A stretch of DNA of 64,000 nucleotides from Clostridia bacterium (GTDB taxonomy: Bacteria; Bacillota_A; Clostridia; Monoglobales; Monoglobaceae): contig JAFSDQ010000020.1 of the NCBI GenBank assembly GCA_017436135.1, positions 1 to 64,000 of the forward strand, written 5' to 3'. A program made the translations under genes and the position numbers. Every line of letters begins with the position of its first letter. The stretch's first letter is position 1. The notes beneath the pieces are model-generated. The model was not told where the DNA came from. It saw only the letters and a list, made by a program, of their open reading frames with translations, and ran no database searches. Below, piece by piece: positions 52,877-60,988 of this stretch.

Positions 52877-53398
52877 ATGGATATTTTTGTTGAGCACATG
52901 ATTAAAAGAAGACGCAGACCTGTGGATTATGTCATAATGACAGCCTGTTTTTTAGGGTCGATATTAGCAGCTCTTCTGGGGCTGATAGGGATGAGCTCCT
53001 TTTTAGGGCCGATTTCTCTTTTGCTGGGCTTTGGGGCAATGTACCTTCTTTATCAGATTTTTATTTCGGTAAATGTGGAGTTTGAGTATTGCTTTACAAA
53101 CGGTGCTCTGGATGTTGATAAAATTTATGCCGCCCGCAGAAGAAAAAGGGTTACTGAACTGAATGCAAGACATATCGAGATAATGGGCACTGTAAAAAAC
53201 AGCGCTTTTAAAGGCTATATGGAAAATAAGGAAATAAAAAAGATTTTTGCCTGTACTGCAGCAAATGATGAGGATGTTTATTTTGTTGTGTATACAGATA
53301 AGGACGGGAAAAGACTTATGCTCTTATTCAATCCCGAGGAAACCATAAAGGACGGTTTTCGCAGGCTGAATCCGCAAAAAGTATTTTTAGAGGATTAG
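52877..53398 (+). CDS. DUF6106-like two-TM membrane protein
   Basis: 173 residues. Two close hydrophobic segments (about 18-40 and 42-65, separated by a GMSS turn) form a membrane hairpin. A soluble domain of about 100 residues follows (FEYCFTNGALDVDKIYAARRRKRVTEL and VYFVVYTDKDGKRLMLLFNPEE), resembling a small PH- or barrel-like fold. I believe it matches the clostridial family named DUF6106, but this is from memory of its start (MDIFVEHMI...RRRPVDY). It is spaced 38 bp from the RCC1 gene and 11 bp from the acpS-nnrD fusion, so it is probably co-transcribed. Role unknown. Confidence 0.75.
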   Translation: MDIFVEHMIKRRRRPVDYVIMTACFLGSILAALLGLIGMSSFLGPISLLLGFGAMYLLYQIFISVNVEFEYCFTNGALDVDKIYAARRRKRVTELNARHIEIMGTVKNSAFKGYMENKEIKKIFACTAANDEDVYFVVYTDKDGKRLMLLFNPEETIKDGFRRLNPQKVFLED

Positions 53399-53409
53399 GA
53401 AGAATTTTA

Positions 53410-54636
53410 ATGTTGAAAATTGGAACAGATATTGTGGAAATCTCCAGGATTTCCACAATGAAAAATCTTGATACATTTATAAAAAGGATTTTCACAAAAA
53501 GAGAGGCAGAATATTTTTCGGAGCGGAAAAATCCCCACCAAAGCATAGCAGGGGCTTTTGCCGCAAAGGAAGCCTTTGCCAAATACACAGGGAGCGGTTT
53601 TCGGGGCTTTGGCTTTTCGGATATAGAGGTGCTCCATGATGAGCTTGGAAAGCCATATCTTTGCTTTATGGGCAAAAAAATAAATGCAGACGTAAGCATT
53701 AGCCATACAGATACTACAGCAACCGCTGTTGTCTGCGGTGAGGACTTTGTGTTTTCAGGGGAGCGGTTTGAGCTTTGGAAGAGCTATCGTGCTCTTTTGC
53801 CAAAGCGACGTCCCGATGCCCACAAGGGAGATTGCGGAAGAGTGTTTATAATTGCAGGCTCTGTGGGAATGGTAGGCGCGGGATGCTTGTGCTCTCTCTC
53901 GGCTCTTCGTTGCGGAAGCGGACTTGTGACACTGGGGCTGCCTGAATGTATTCAGCCTCAAGGGGCAATAAAGGTGACCGAGGCAATGACTCTTCCTCTC
54001 GATTGCAGAAACGGCTTTCTTTCAGCCTCTGCAATTACAAAAATTAAAGAAAAGCTGTCCTCTTGTGATGTATGCGCAGTAGGTCCCGGTCTTGGGGTAA
54101 CAAAAGATGTTTTGGCAGTTGTGGAGGCTGTGCTCCAGGAGGAAAAGCCCTGTGTAATAGATGCGGATGCCCTCAATGCTCTGTCTGTTGATATGAGCAT
54201 ATTAAAGAGGAAAAAATGTATGGCTGTTCTCACTCCTCACCCCGGGGAGATGTCAAGATTAACCGGAAAAACAATAGAAGAAATAGAGAGCGACCGAGCA
54301 GGTGCAGCTCAAGACCTTGCGAAAAATTATAATTGTGTTGTCGTCCTTAAAGGACACGAAAGCGTGATAGCATCCCCTCAAGGGGAGCTTCATATAAATA
54401 ATTCAGGAAACAGCGGTATGGCAAGCGGCGGCATGGGAGATGTGCTGACAGGGGTTATTGCCTCCTTTATCGGTCAGGGGATGTCCCCTTATGATGCAGC
54501 TGTGCTGGGAGTGTTTCTTCACGGGCTTGCCGGAGATTTGGCAGCAGAGGAAAAAGGCGAGTTTGGACTTATTGCAGGGGATGTTGCAGAAAAGCTTCCC
54601 TATGCAATAAAGGGTCTTAAAGATGGAATTTTATAA
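53410..54636 (+). CDS. Fusion of holo-ACP synthase and ADP-dependent NAD(P)H-hydrate dehydratase
   Basis: 408 residues. Residues 1-113 are a complete AcpS: GTDIVEISRI holds the Mg-binding Asp, FAAKEAFAKYTG the Glu, and ISHTDTTATAVV the third conserved block. It transfers phosphopantetheine from CoA to acyl carrier protein. Residues from about 125 form an NnrD/YjeF C-terminal kinase-like domain with GRVFIIAGSVGMVGA, AVGPGLG, VIDADALNAL, LTPHPGEMSRLTG and MASGGMGDVLTG, which dehydrates damaged NADHX using ADP. The NnrE epimerase domain usually joined to NnrD is absent. No stop or frameshift lies between the halves. Both halves appear active. Confidence 0.92.
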   Translation: MLKIGTDIVEISRISTMKNLDTFIKRIFTKREAEYFSERKNPHQSIAGAFAAKEAFAKYTGSGFRGFGFSDIEVLHDELGKPYLCFMGKKINADVSISHTDTTATAVVCGEDFVFSGERFELWKSYRALLPKRRPDAHKGDCGRVFIIAGSVGMVGAGCLCSLSALRCGSGLVTLGLPECIQPQGAIKVTEAMTLPLDCRNGFLSASAITKIKEKLSSCDVCAVGPGLGVTKDVLAVVEAVLQEEKPCVIDADALNALSVDMSILKRKKCMAVLTPHPGEMSRLTGKTIEEIESDRAGAAQDLAKNYNCVVVLKGHESVIASPQGELHINNSGNSGMASGGMGDVLTGVIASFIGQGMSPYDAAVLGVFLHGLAGDLAAEEKGEFGLIAGDVAEKLPYAIKGLKDGIL

Positions 54637-54657
54637 CTTATTAAAGGAAGATTTGAT

Positions 54658-55857
54658 ATGAATTACAAAAACAGAGCTTGGGCGGAGATAAATCTTGATG
54701 CCATTGAAAATAATATCAGAGCTATCAGAAGCTATGTTTCCCCTGAATCTAAAATTCTCGGGGTGGTCAAAGCTGACGCTTACGGACATGGTTATCTTCA
54801 TGTGGCAAAAACTCTTCTTGAAAATGGTGCCGATGCTCTTGCTGTGGCGTGTCTTGACGAGGCAATTCAGCTCCGTCAATGCAAAATAGAGTGTCCTGTT
54901 CTTATTTTGGGGCATAGCTATCCTGCCGATGCCGAGGACTTGGTGAAAAACCGCATTATGGCAACCTGTTTTGACTATTCTCTGGCAAAGGCGCTGTCTG
55001 ATGCTGCATGCAAGCATAATAAGGTTGCTAAAATTCATATAAAAATAGATACGGGCATGGGTAGGATAGGATATCGGTTTGCTGAAGATGTTGCAGTAAA
55101 TGATAATACCATAGCAGAAATTTTGAAAATTTCTGCCCTGCCAAACATAGAGATAGACGGGATTTTCACACATTTTTCTGTTGCAGACGAGGATGATGAC
55201 GAATATACATATCTTCAGTTTAACAGATTTATTCAGGTCTGTGACAGACTTAAAGAAAATGGACTTCACATTCCCTGTCGCCATTGCTGTAACAGCGCGG
55301 CTCTTGTTCGTTTCCCTGATATGCATCTTGATATGGTAAGACCGGGAATTATACTTTACGGACACAAGCCCTCTGATTTTGTGGACTGTGAAAAGCTTTC
55401 CCTTGTTCCTGCCATGAGCTTTAAAGCCAAAATTACAAACCTTAAGGATGTTGAAAAAAATTCGGGTATAAGCTATGGAAAAAAATTTGTAACTTCCGTG
55501 AAGAGCCGTATTGCAACCATTCCTGTTGGCTATGCAGACGGATATTCAAGAGTCTTGTCAGGAGGCGTAAAGGTTATTGCAGGGGGAAAAATGTGTGATA
55601 TTGTCGGAAATATCTGCATGGACCAATGTATGATTGACGTAACAAATGTTAATACTATTGCTATCGGCGACGAAGTCATTTTGTTCGGCAATGGCGATAA
55701 TATAGAATTACCGGTAGAGAGCCTTGCTGAAAAAATGGGGACTATCAATTATGAAATCCTTTGCATGATTGGCAAGAGAATACCGAGAGTTTATCTGAAG
55801 GACGGAGCCCCGCAAACGACCATTAACTATTTGCTTGACTCTCCTATTGCAGATTAA
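54658..55857 (+). CDS. alr: Alanine racemase
   Basis: 399 residues. The PLP enzyme makes D-alanine for peptidoglycan. The N-terminal TIM barrel has the PLP lysine at K38 in GVVKADAYGHG, KIDTGMGRIGY and CNSAALVRFPDMHLDMVRPGIILYG. The C-terminal beta domain bears the catalytic Tyr in GISYGKKF and the substrate-contacting ICMDQCMIDVT. Length is slightly above the usual 370-390 because of the tail. It follows the acpS-nnrD fusion by 21 bp, a neighbourhood (acpS, nnrD, alr, mazF) familiar from Bacillus. The next gene is mazF, with no antitoxin gene between. Confidence 0.96.
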   Translation: MNYKNRAWAEINLDAIENNIRAIRSYVSPESKILGVVKADAYGHGYLHVAKTLLENGADALAVACLDEAIQLRQCKIECPVLILGHSYPADAEDLVKNRIMATCFDYSLAKALSDAACKHNKVAKIHIKIDTGMGRIGYRFAEDVAVNDNTIAEILKISALPNIEIDGIFTHFSVADEDDDEYTYLQFNRFIQVCDRLKENGLHIPCRHCCNSAALVRFPDMHLDMVRPGIILYGHKPSDFVDCEKLSLVPAMSFKAKITNLKDVEKNSGISYGKKFVTSVKSRIATIPVGYADGYSRVLSGGVKVIAGGKMCDIVGNICMDQCMIDVTNVNTIAIGDEVILFGNGDNIELPVESLAEKMGTINYEILCMIGKRIPRVYLKDGAPQTTINYLLDSPIAD

Positions 55858-55876
55858 ATTCAGACTAAATCGGCAG

Positions 55877-55924
55877 TACATAATCAATTGTTCGTTTGCC
55901 GCAAGTTTGTCCTTTGATTATGTA
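55877..55924. promoter_or_regulatory. 11-bp inverted repeat upstream of mazF
   Basis: TACATAATCAA and TTGATTATGTA are perfectly complementary with 26 bases between. A TATAAT follows at 55945-55950 without a clear -35. This could be an operator for mazF or a terminator hairpin for alr. Confidence 0.4.
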
Positions 55925-55997
55925 CCAAAACAGACCCGATTGCGTATAATGTTGTTGAGGGCAAAGGATATAATCTAACTTGCGGAGCGTGAATATT

Positions 55998-56342
55998 TTG
56001 ATAGTAAAAAGAGGAGATATATATTATGCTGATTTAAGCCCCGTGGTTGGCTCTGAACAAGGCGGTGTAAGACCTGTTTTGATTATACAAAACGATATAG
56101 GCAACAAATACAGTCCCACCGTTATTGCAACAGCGATTACCTCACAGATAAACAAGGCAAAAATGCCCACTCATATAGAGATTGATGCGGGCGGATTTGG
56201 TTTGGCAAAGGATTCTGTTGTGCTGGCAGAGCAGATACGGACTATCGACAAAAGACGACTTAAGGAAAAAATAGGGCATATAGACGGAAACTTGATGGAC
56301 AAGGTCAACGAGGCTTTGGAAATCTCATTCGGCTTAACGTGA
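55998..56342 (+). CDS. mazF: MazF/PemK-family endoribonuclease (NdoA/EndoA-like), no antitoxin adjacent
   Basis: 114 residues. The SH3-like PemK barrel starts [33 protein letters not shown], carrying the catalytic Arg and loop, with [34 protein letters not shown] and [16 protein letters not shown] following. All blocks of a functional Bacillus-type EndoA are present. I start at the TTG at 55998, matching the family start and spaced ten bases from GGAG; a GTG and TTG further upstream lack proper ribosome sites. The usual antitoxin (ndoAI, about 90 codons) is missing: the 140-bp gap after alr is too short for it, and the following gene is unrelated. Confidence 0.93.
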   Translation: MIVKRGDIYYADLSPVVGSEQGGVRPVLIIQNDIGNKYSPTVIATAITSQINKAKMPTHIEIDAGGFGLAKDSVVLAEQIRTIDKRRLKEKIGHIDGNLMDKVNEALEISFGLT

Positions 56343-56381
56343 TAATGATTAAACTTATAATATACTTAGGAGGACAAAAGT

Positions 56382-56858
56382 ATGAAAAAGAATAAAGCCT
56401 TAAAAATTGGTATTATTTTTGGTTTATGTCTTGCGCTGATTGGCAGCCTGATTGTTTTCTCGGCGCCGGGAGGGACGGATGACCCTGTTGTTACCAAAAG
56501 CTATATTATAGACAAGGTAATTCCCGAAATAAAGACCTATATTGACCAACGTCTGGGGATAATCTCGGAAGAGGATACTGTTACAGCCAGACCCGCTACC
56601 TTTACTGTTGTAAATTTGAATGCGGGACAAAGCGTAATCGGAGAGGCAGGAACAGAGCTTATTTTAAGAATGGGCGAGGGCACAATTATAGCAACAAAAA
56701 AAGGCGGTCTTGCGGATACTACAGCAGGATATGACCTGGCTGACGGAACCCCTATGCCATCAAACCATCTTTTGATTATTCCTGTTGCAGACGGCAGAGG
56801 CTTTGAAGCAAAAACAACGGCTATCGTAATGATAAAGGGTGGCTATACTGTAAAATAA
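56382..56858 (+). CDS. Small exported protein of unknown function
   Basis: 158 residues. A basic start and hydrophobic segment (GIIFGLCLALIGSLIVFS, about 9-26) act as signal or anchor, with SAPGGTDDPVVTKSYI just after it. A short helix (KVIPEIKTYIDQRLG) and a beta-rich domain of about 90 residues follow (FTVVNLNAGQSVIGEAGTELILRMGEG... and NHLLIIPVADGRGFEAK). Proteins with a DPxVTKSY-like start after the signal are common in Clostridia, but I know no assigned function. AGGAGG lies before the ATG. It stands between mazF and a terminator and shares no motif with known antitoxins. Confidence 0.8.
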   Translation: MKKNKALKIGIIFGLCLALIGSLIVFSAPGGTDDPVVTKSYIIDKVIPEIKTYIDQRLGIISEEDTVTARPATFTVVNLNAGQSVIGEAGTELILRMGEGTIIATKKGGLADTTAGYDLADGTPMPSNHLLIIPVADGRGFEAKTTAIVMIKGGYTVK

Positions 56859-56885
56859 AATTGTAAAAATCGAGATTAGATTAGA

Positions 56886-56924
56886 AAACGGCGAAGCATT
56901 CAAAGGCTTCGCCGTTATTTGATT
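56886..56924 (+). terminator. Intrinsic terminator of the exported protein gene
   Basis: ACGGCGAAGC and GCTTCGCCGT form a perfect 10-bp stem, followed by TATTTGATTTT. Confidence 0.85.
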
Positions 56925-57068
56925 TTAAAATCAGTTTCAAAAATTTGATACAGCAAAAGGTATATTATAAAATTTTTTGCACAAAATAAATATGAAAAAA
57001 CAATATATCACCCTATGGTAGGTAAATAATTTAAAATACAGCAAAGCAGCTGTAGAAAGGAGATTTTT

Positions 57069-57275
57069 ATGGATACAATTTCTTTGATTCTGGTAATAGT
57101 AGGCGCTCTTAACTGGGGCAGCATTGGTCTTTTTGGTTTTGACTTTGTAGCGGCGCTCTTTGGAGGACAGCTTTCACTTCTCAGCCGAATAATTTTTACC
57201 GTTGTAGGTCTTGGTGGCCTTTGGGCAATTACCTTCTTCTTTAAGAATAAGGTTCTCAACAAGAAAGAAGTATAG
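57069..57275 (+). CDS. DUF378 family small membrane protein (YuzA-like)
   Basis: 68 residues with two transmembrane helices. The first has the family hallmark ILVIVGALNWGSIGLFGFDFVAALFG and the second is IIFTVVGLGGLWAITFFF, followed by a basic cytoplasmic tail. The DUF378 family is widespread in bacteria and has no established function. AAAGGAG lies seven bases before the ATG and a terminator follows, so it is a single-gene unit. Confidence 0.93.
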   Translation: MDTISLILVIVGALNWGSIGLFGFDFVAALFGGQLSLLSRIIFTVVGLGGLWAITFFFKNKVLNKKEV

Positions 57276-57283
57276 AATATATC

Positions 57284-57314
57284 AAAGGAGAGGGAACAAT
57301 CCCTCTCCTTTTTT
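57284..57314 (+). terminator. Intrinsic terminator of the DUF378 gene
   Basis: AAGGAGAGGG and CCCTCTCCTT form a 10-bp stem, followed by TTTT. Confidence 0.93.
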
Positions 57315-57319
57315 GATGC

Positions 57320-57381
57320 ACAAAATTGCGGAAAGCCAAAAGGCCACAACCAGACAAGGAAGTAATGGTTTTCCGCAAATT
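57320..57381 (-). terminator. Terminator of the asnS-TPR transcript
   Basis: Minus strand: AATTTGCGGAAA pairs with TTTCCGCAATTT around a loop containing a small GGCC/GGCT hairpin, followed by TTTTG. Confidence 0.7.
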
Positions 57382-57382
57382 T

Positions 57383-58138
57383 CTATTTATATTTTGAAAG
57401 CATTTCCTCTACCTGCTCTTTTGTTTTGGTGCTCAAGTAGGTGAACTTTTTTGTAAGGGACTTTTCTATCATTTCTATTCCCTTATCCTTTTGTCCCCTC
57501 TTTATAAGCACTTCGCCGTAGCCCCAATATGCCTCGGGGAAATGAGGCTCTTTTTCGCCCTCAAGGAGCTTTTCGTAATACTCAATGGCTTTTTCGAAAT
57601 CTCCGCTTTTTGCATAAGCCTCCGCCAGATTATCCAGAATAATATTGTCATCGCTGTTATATTCGTATGCCTCCAAATTAAATGCAAGAGCCTTTTCGCT
57701 GTCATCAGAGAGGTTATACAAAAGCCCCAGATTCTGGTATACAACTGTGGTTTTATAGTCCTGCTCTACAACCTCTTCAAGCTCTTCTATGGCGTCCTCC
57801 AGGTTTCCAAGCTTCCAATAAGTAAGTGCAAGAAGATTTTTTATCTGATACCTGTCTGCGGTCTTTTCCTTTGTGTAGGGAAGAATACCCCTCAAAACCA
57901 CTTGTGCCGATTCAGGGTCGCCGCTCCGAAGCAAGGCATAACCGTAAAAGCTTTTGTTGTTTACATTAAGATTGCCTATAACATCTGCAACCTTAAAAAT
58001 TTTAATAGCTTTTTCATAATTGCCCTTTGCAAATTGGCTTTTTGCAAAGGAGGCAACAATATTTGCCCTTTTTACTACTAATATTATCAATATTACGGCA
58101 AGTAAAATACGCCACAAATCAATACCGAATATTTGCAT
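57383..58138 (-). CDS. Membrane-anchored tetratricopeptide repeat protein
   Basis: 251 residues. One N-terminal transmembrane helix (LWRILLAVILIILVV, about 7-22) is followed by at least five TPR units: AKSQFAKGNYEKAIKIFKVAD, NKSFYGYALLRSGDPESAQVV, LLALTYWKLGNLEDAIEELEEV, YQNLGLLYNLSDDSEKALAFN, and LAEAYAKSGDFEKAIEYYEKLL with a further degenerate copy. It is probably a scaffold facing the cytoplasm; partners unknown. The ATG at 58138 has AAGGTG upstream, so the two earlier in-frame starts are less likely. The gene begins 10 bp after asnS ends. Confidence 0.88.
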   Translation of the reverse strand: MQIFGIDLWRILLAVILIILVVKRANIVASFAKSQFAKGNYEKAIKIFKVADVIGNLNVNNKSFYGYALLRSGDPESAQVVLRGILPYTKEKTADRYQIKNLLALTYWKLGNLEDAIEELEEVVEQDYKTTVVYQNLGLLYNLSDDSEKALAFNLEAYEYNSDDNIILDNLAEAYAKSGDFEKAIEYYEKLLEGEKEPHFPEAYWGYGEVLIKRGQKDKGIEMIEKSLTKKFTYLSTKTKEQVEEMLSKYK

Positions 58139-58148
58139 TTCCATCACC

Positions 58149-59528
58149 TTATACCAAGTTATTTACAGTTCTGGGATAGGGCAATACATCACGGATGTTG
58201 CCCATGCCTGTAAGATACATAACTGCTCTCTCAAAGCCAAGACCATAGCCTGCGTGCTTTGTTCCCCCAAAACGGCGAAGGTCAAGATAGTGAGAATAGT
58301 CCTCTTGGGAGAGTCCAAGCTCTGACATTCTCTCAAGAAGAATGTCTATACGCTCTTCTCTCTGGCTTCCGCCAATTATTTCCCCAATACCGGGAACAAG
58401 ACAGTCCATAGCGGCAACAGTCTTTTTGTCATCGTTAAGACGCATATAAAATGCCTTAATTTCCTTTGGATAGTCTGTAACAAAGATGGGCTTTTTAAAG
58501 ACCTCCTCTGTGAGATATCTTTCGTGCTCGGTCTGTAAATCACAGCCCCATTCCACGGGATATTCAAATTCCTTACCGCTGTTTTTAAGAAGCTCTACAG
58601 CTTCGGTATAGGTTACTCTGCCGAAATCGTTTGAAACAACGTTGTTAAGACGCTCTATCAAGCCCTTGTCCACAAAGTTGTTAAAGAAGTTCATCTCTTC
58701 GGGGGCGTTCTCCATTACATAATTTATAATGAATTTAAGCATATCCTCTGCAAGAGCCATATCGTCATTTAAATCAGCAAAAGCGATTTCAGGCTCTATC
58801 ATCCAGAACTCTGCTGCGTGTCTTGTTGTGTTTGAGTTCTCTGCACGGAAGGTAGGACCAAAGGTATAAATATCGCCAAACGCCTGGGAAAAATCCTCAC
58901 CCTCCAGCTGCCCGCTTACAGTAAGAGAGGTTTCTCTTCCGAAAAAGTCCTCCTTGTAATCAACTGTACCATTGTCGTTTTTGGGAAGATTGTCCATATC
59001 AAGAGTGGTTACTCTAAACATTTCCCCTGCGCCCTCGCAATCGCTGCCTGTAATCAGAGGGGTGTGAACATACACAAAACCTCTCTCGTTAAAGAACTTG
59101 TGTATCGCATAAGCAACCAGGGAGCGAACACGAAATACCGCCGCAAAGGTGTTGGTGCGGGGACGAAGATGAGGTATTGTACGAAGATATTCAAAGGTGT
59201 GACGCTTTTTCTGCAGAGGATAGTCAGGTGTACTTGCACCCTCTATAAGCACCTCTGTTGCCTTTACCTCAAAGGGCTGCTTTGCCTCGGGTGTCAAAAC
59301 AAGAGTACCCTTTATTCTCAAAGCCGAACCAACATTCAGCTTTGCAATTTCGCCAAAGTTTTCCAAAGTTTCCTCTTCGATAACAATTTGAAGATTTTTA
59401 AAATAAGAACCGTCATTAAGCTCAATAAAGCCAAAGTTCTTGGATATACGCAGGGTTCTTGCCCATCCGTTTACCTCTACTGACATACCGTCACTGCATT
59501 GGGTTGTGAATAACTGTTTTATTTTCAT
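58149..59528 (-). CDS. asnS: Asparaginyl-tRNA synthetase
   Basis: 459 residues. Class IIb enzyme. The N-terminal OB anticodon-binding domain (about 15-100: [21 protein letters not shown]) precedes the catalytic core with motif 1 around [14 protein letters not shown], motif 2 [21 protein letters not shown] and motif 3 [27 protein letters not shown]. AsnRS rather than AspRS is indicated by the absence of the large bacterial AspRS insertion domain and by the motif 3 ending [11 protein letters not shown]. The GNAT gene lies 18 bp upstream, and ribosome site AAAGGA is present. Confidence 0.96.
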   Translation of the reverse strand: MKIKQLFTTQCSDGMSVEVNGWARTLRISKNFGFIELNDGSYFKNLQIVIEEETLENFGEIAKLNVGSALRIKGTLVLTPEAKQPFEVKATEVLIEGASTPDYPLQKKRHTFEYLRTIPHLRPRTNTFAAVFRVRSLVAYAIHKFFNERGFVYVHTPLITGSDCEGAGEMFRVTTLDMDNLPKNDNGTVDYKEDFFGRETSLTVSGQLEGEDFSQAFGDIYTFGPTFRAENSNTTRHAAEFWMIEPEIAFADLNDDMALAEDMLKFIINYVMENAPEEMNFFNNFVDKGLIERLNNVVSNDFGRVTYTEAVELLKNSGKEFEYPVEWGCDLQTEHERYLTEEVFKKPIFVTDYPKEIKAFYMRLNDDKKTVAAMDCLVPGIGEIIGGSQREERIDILLERMSELGLSQEDYSHYLDLRRFGGTKHAGYGLGFERAVMYLTGMGNIRDVLPYPRTVNNLV

Positions 59529-59546
59529 TTTTCACATTCCTTTCCT

Positions 59547-60026
59547 TTAATACTCTTTTATAAGCTCTGCCCTGGGATAACCACGGCTGTAGTCCACGCT
59601 GGAAATATAAAAGCCTCTGCCATAGTAAAATCTGATAAGCGCCGTTACCTTGGAGCAGGTGTGGAGCCGCAGAAGCTTCACGTTATTTTGCTTCATAATC
59701 TTGTCAACAACGCTCATAAGAATTTTGCCGATACCGCTGTTTCGGTGGGAGTCATCAACGGCAAAGCGACTTAAATATGCCTGATTGTTTTCCTGAAGCT
59801 CAACCCTGACAGCACCTACAGGCTCATCGTCAATTCTTACAACAAACACATTTTTGGTTTCTATGTCTGCCCTTATGTCATCATAGGTTTCGGTAAGAGC
59901 CGCAATGTCAAAATCAAGACCTGCATCCTCGCAATATTTAATAAAAGCATGCCTTGTTATTTTGTGAATTGCAGGAATATCTTCTTCTGTGGCAACCTTA
60001 ACCTCAAAAGCATATAAGTTTTCCAT
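59547..60026 (-). CDS. GNAT family N-acetyltransferase
   Basis: 159 residues. It is a single Gcn5-related acetyltransferase domain: VATEEDIPAIHKITRHAF at the start, DEPVGAVRVELQENNQAYLSRFAV, the acetyl-CoA pyrophosphate loop DDSHRNSGIGKILM and a C-terminal GFYISSVDYSRGYP strand. The acceptor is unknown. Its position just after argF suggests a link to arginine metabolism, but ArgA/ArgO-like acetylation of glutamate cannot be claimed from the motifs. It belongs to the argD-argF transcript (17 bp after argF). Confidence 0.88.
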   Translation of the reverse strand: MENLYAFEVKVATEEDIPAIHKITRHAFIKYCEDAGLDFDIAALTETYDDIRADIETKNVFVVRIDDEPVGAVRVELQENNQAYLSRFAVDDSHRNSGIGKILMSVVDKIMKQNNVKLLRLHTCSKVTALIRFYYGRGFYISSVDYSRGYPRAELIKEY

Positions 60027-60043
60027 ATATCCTCTTCCCTTCT

Positions 60044-60973
60044 TTATTTTCCGCCCATAACTGCCGCCATAACGGCTTTTTGTGCATGGAGTCGATTTTC
60101 TGCCTCGTCAAATATTACAGAACGGGGTCCGTCAATTACGTCCTCTGTTACCTCGTACCCTCTGTATGCAGGCAGACAATGAATAAATATACTGTCGTCC
60201 TTCGATTTTGCAAACAATTCTCCGTCTATCTGATAATCCTTAAACACCTTAATTCTTTCAGCCTTTTCTGCCTCCTGACCCATGCTGACCCAGGTGTCTG
60301 TGCAGACAACGTCGGCATTCATCATAGCCTCAACAGGGTCTGTTGTGATTGTGATTGTGCTTCCTGTCTGTTTTGCATCAGCCTTTGCGTTCTCCACAAC
60401 CTCCGAATTGGGCTCATAGCCCTGTGGGGTTGCAACAGATATATCCATACCTGCCTTTGCACAACCGTAAAGGAGGGAGTTGGTCATATTGTTTCCGTCG
60501 CCGATGTAAGCCAGCTTCAGCCCCTCAAGTTTGCCCTTATGCTCGTATACGGTCATAAGGTCCGCCATAACCTGACAGGGGTGCAAAAGGTCTGTTAGTC
60601 CGTTAATAACAGGCACCTGACCAAAGCGTGCCAGGTCAAGAACGTCCTGATGGTCGTAGGTTCTTATCATTATTCCGTCTACAAAACGGCTTAAAACATT
60701 TGCTGTATCATAAATGGTTTCCCCTCTCCCCAACTGAATATCGTTGGAGCTCAAGAAAATCGGGAAGCCCCCCAGCTGATACATTCCTGTTTCAAAGGAT
60801 ACTCTTGTTCTTGTGGAGGATTTTGTGAAAATCATTCCCAAAACCTTGCCCTTTAATATGTGATGCTCAATTCCCGCCTTTTGCTCTGCCTTAAGCTTAA
60901 GGGCAAGCTCCATAAGATGATTAAACTCATCTCTTGTAATATCGTGTATACTTATAAAATGGTCTAAACTCAT
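60044..60973 (-). CDS. argF: Ornithine carbamoyltransferase
   Basis: 309 residues. It condenses ornithine and carbamoyl phosphate to citrulline. Carbamoyl-phosphate binding motif SSTRTRVSFE (about 53-62), HPCQ in GLTDLLHPCQVMADLMT, the ornithine-side DVVCTDTWVSMG and the catalytic FIHCLPAYRG near residue 265 are all present. Length is normal. It starts 15 bp after argD ends, in the order argD-argF. The anabolic role is favoured by this pairing and by the absence of arcA or arcC genes nearby. Confidence 0.96.
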   Translation of the reverse strand: MSLDHFISIHDITRDEFNHLMELALKLKAEQKAGIEHHILKGKVLGMIFTKSSTRTRVSFETGMYQLGGFPIFLSSNDIQLGRGETIYDTANVLSRFVDGIMIRTYDHQDVLDLARFGQVPVINGLTDLLHPCQVMADLMTVYEHKGKLEGLKLAYIGDGNNMTNSLLYGCAKAGMDISVATPQGYEPNSEVVENAKADAKQTGSTITITTDPVEAMMNADVVCTDTWVSMGQEAEKAERIKVFKDYQIDGELFAKSKDDSIFIHCLPAYRGYEVTEDVIDGPRSVIFDEAENRLHAQKAVMAAVMGGK

Positions 60974-60988
60974 TGATAAATACCTCCG

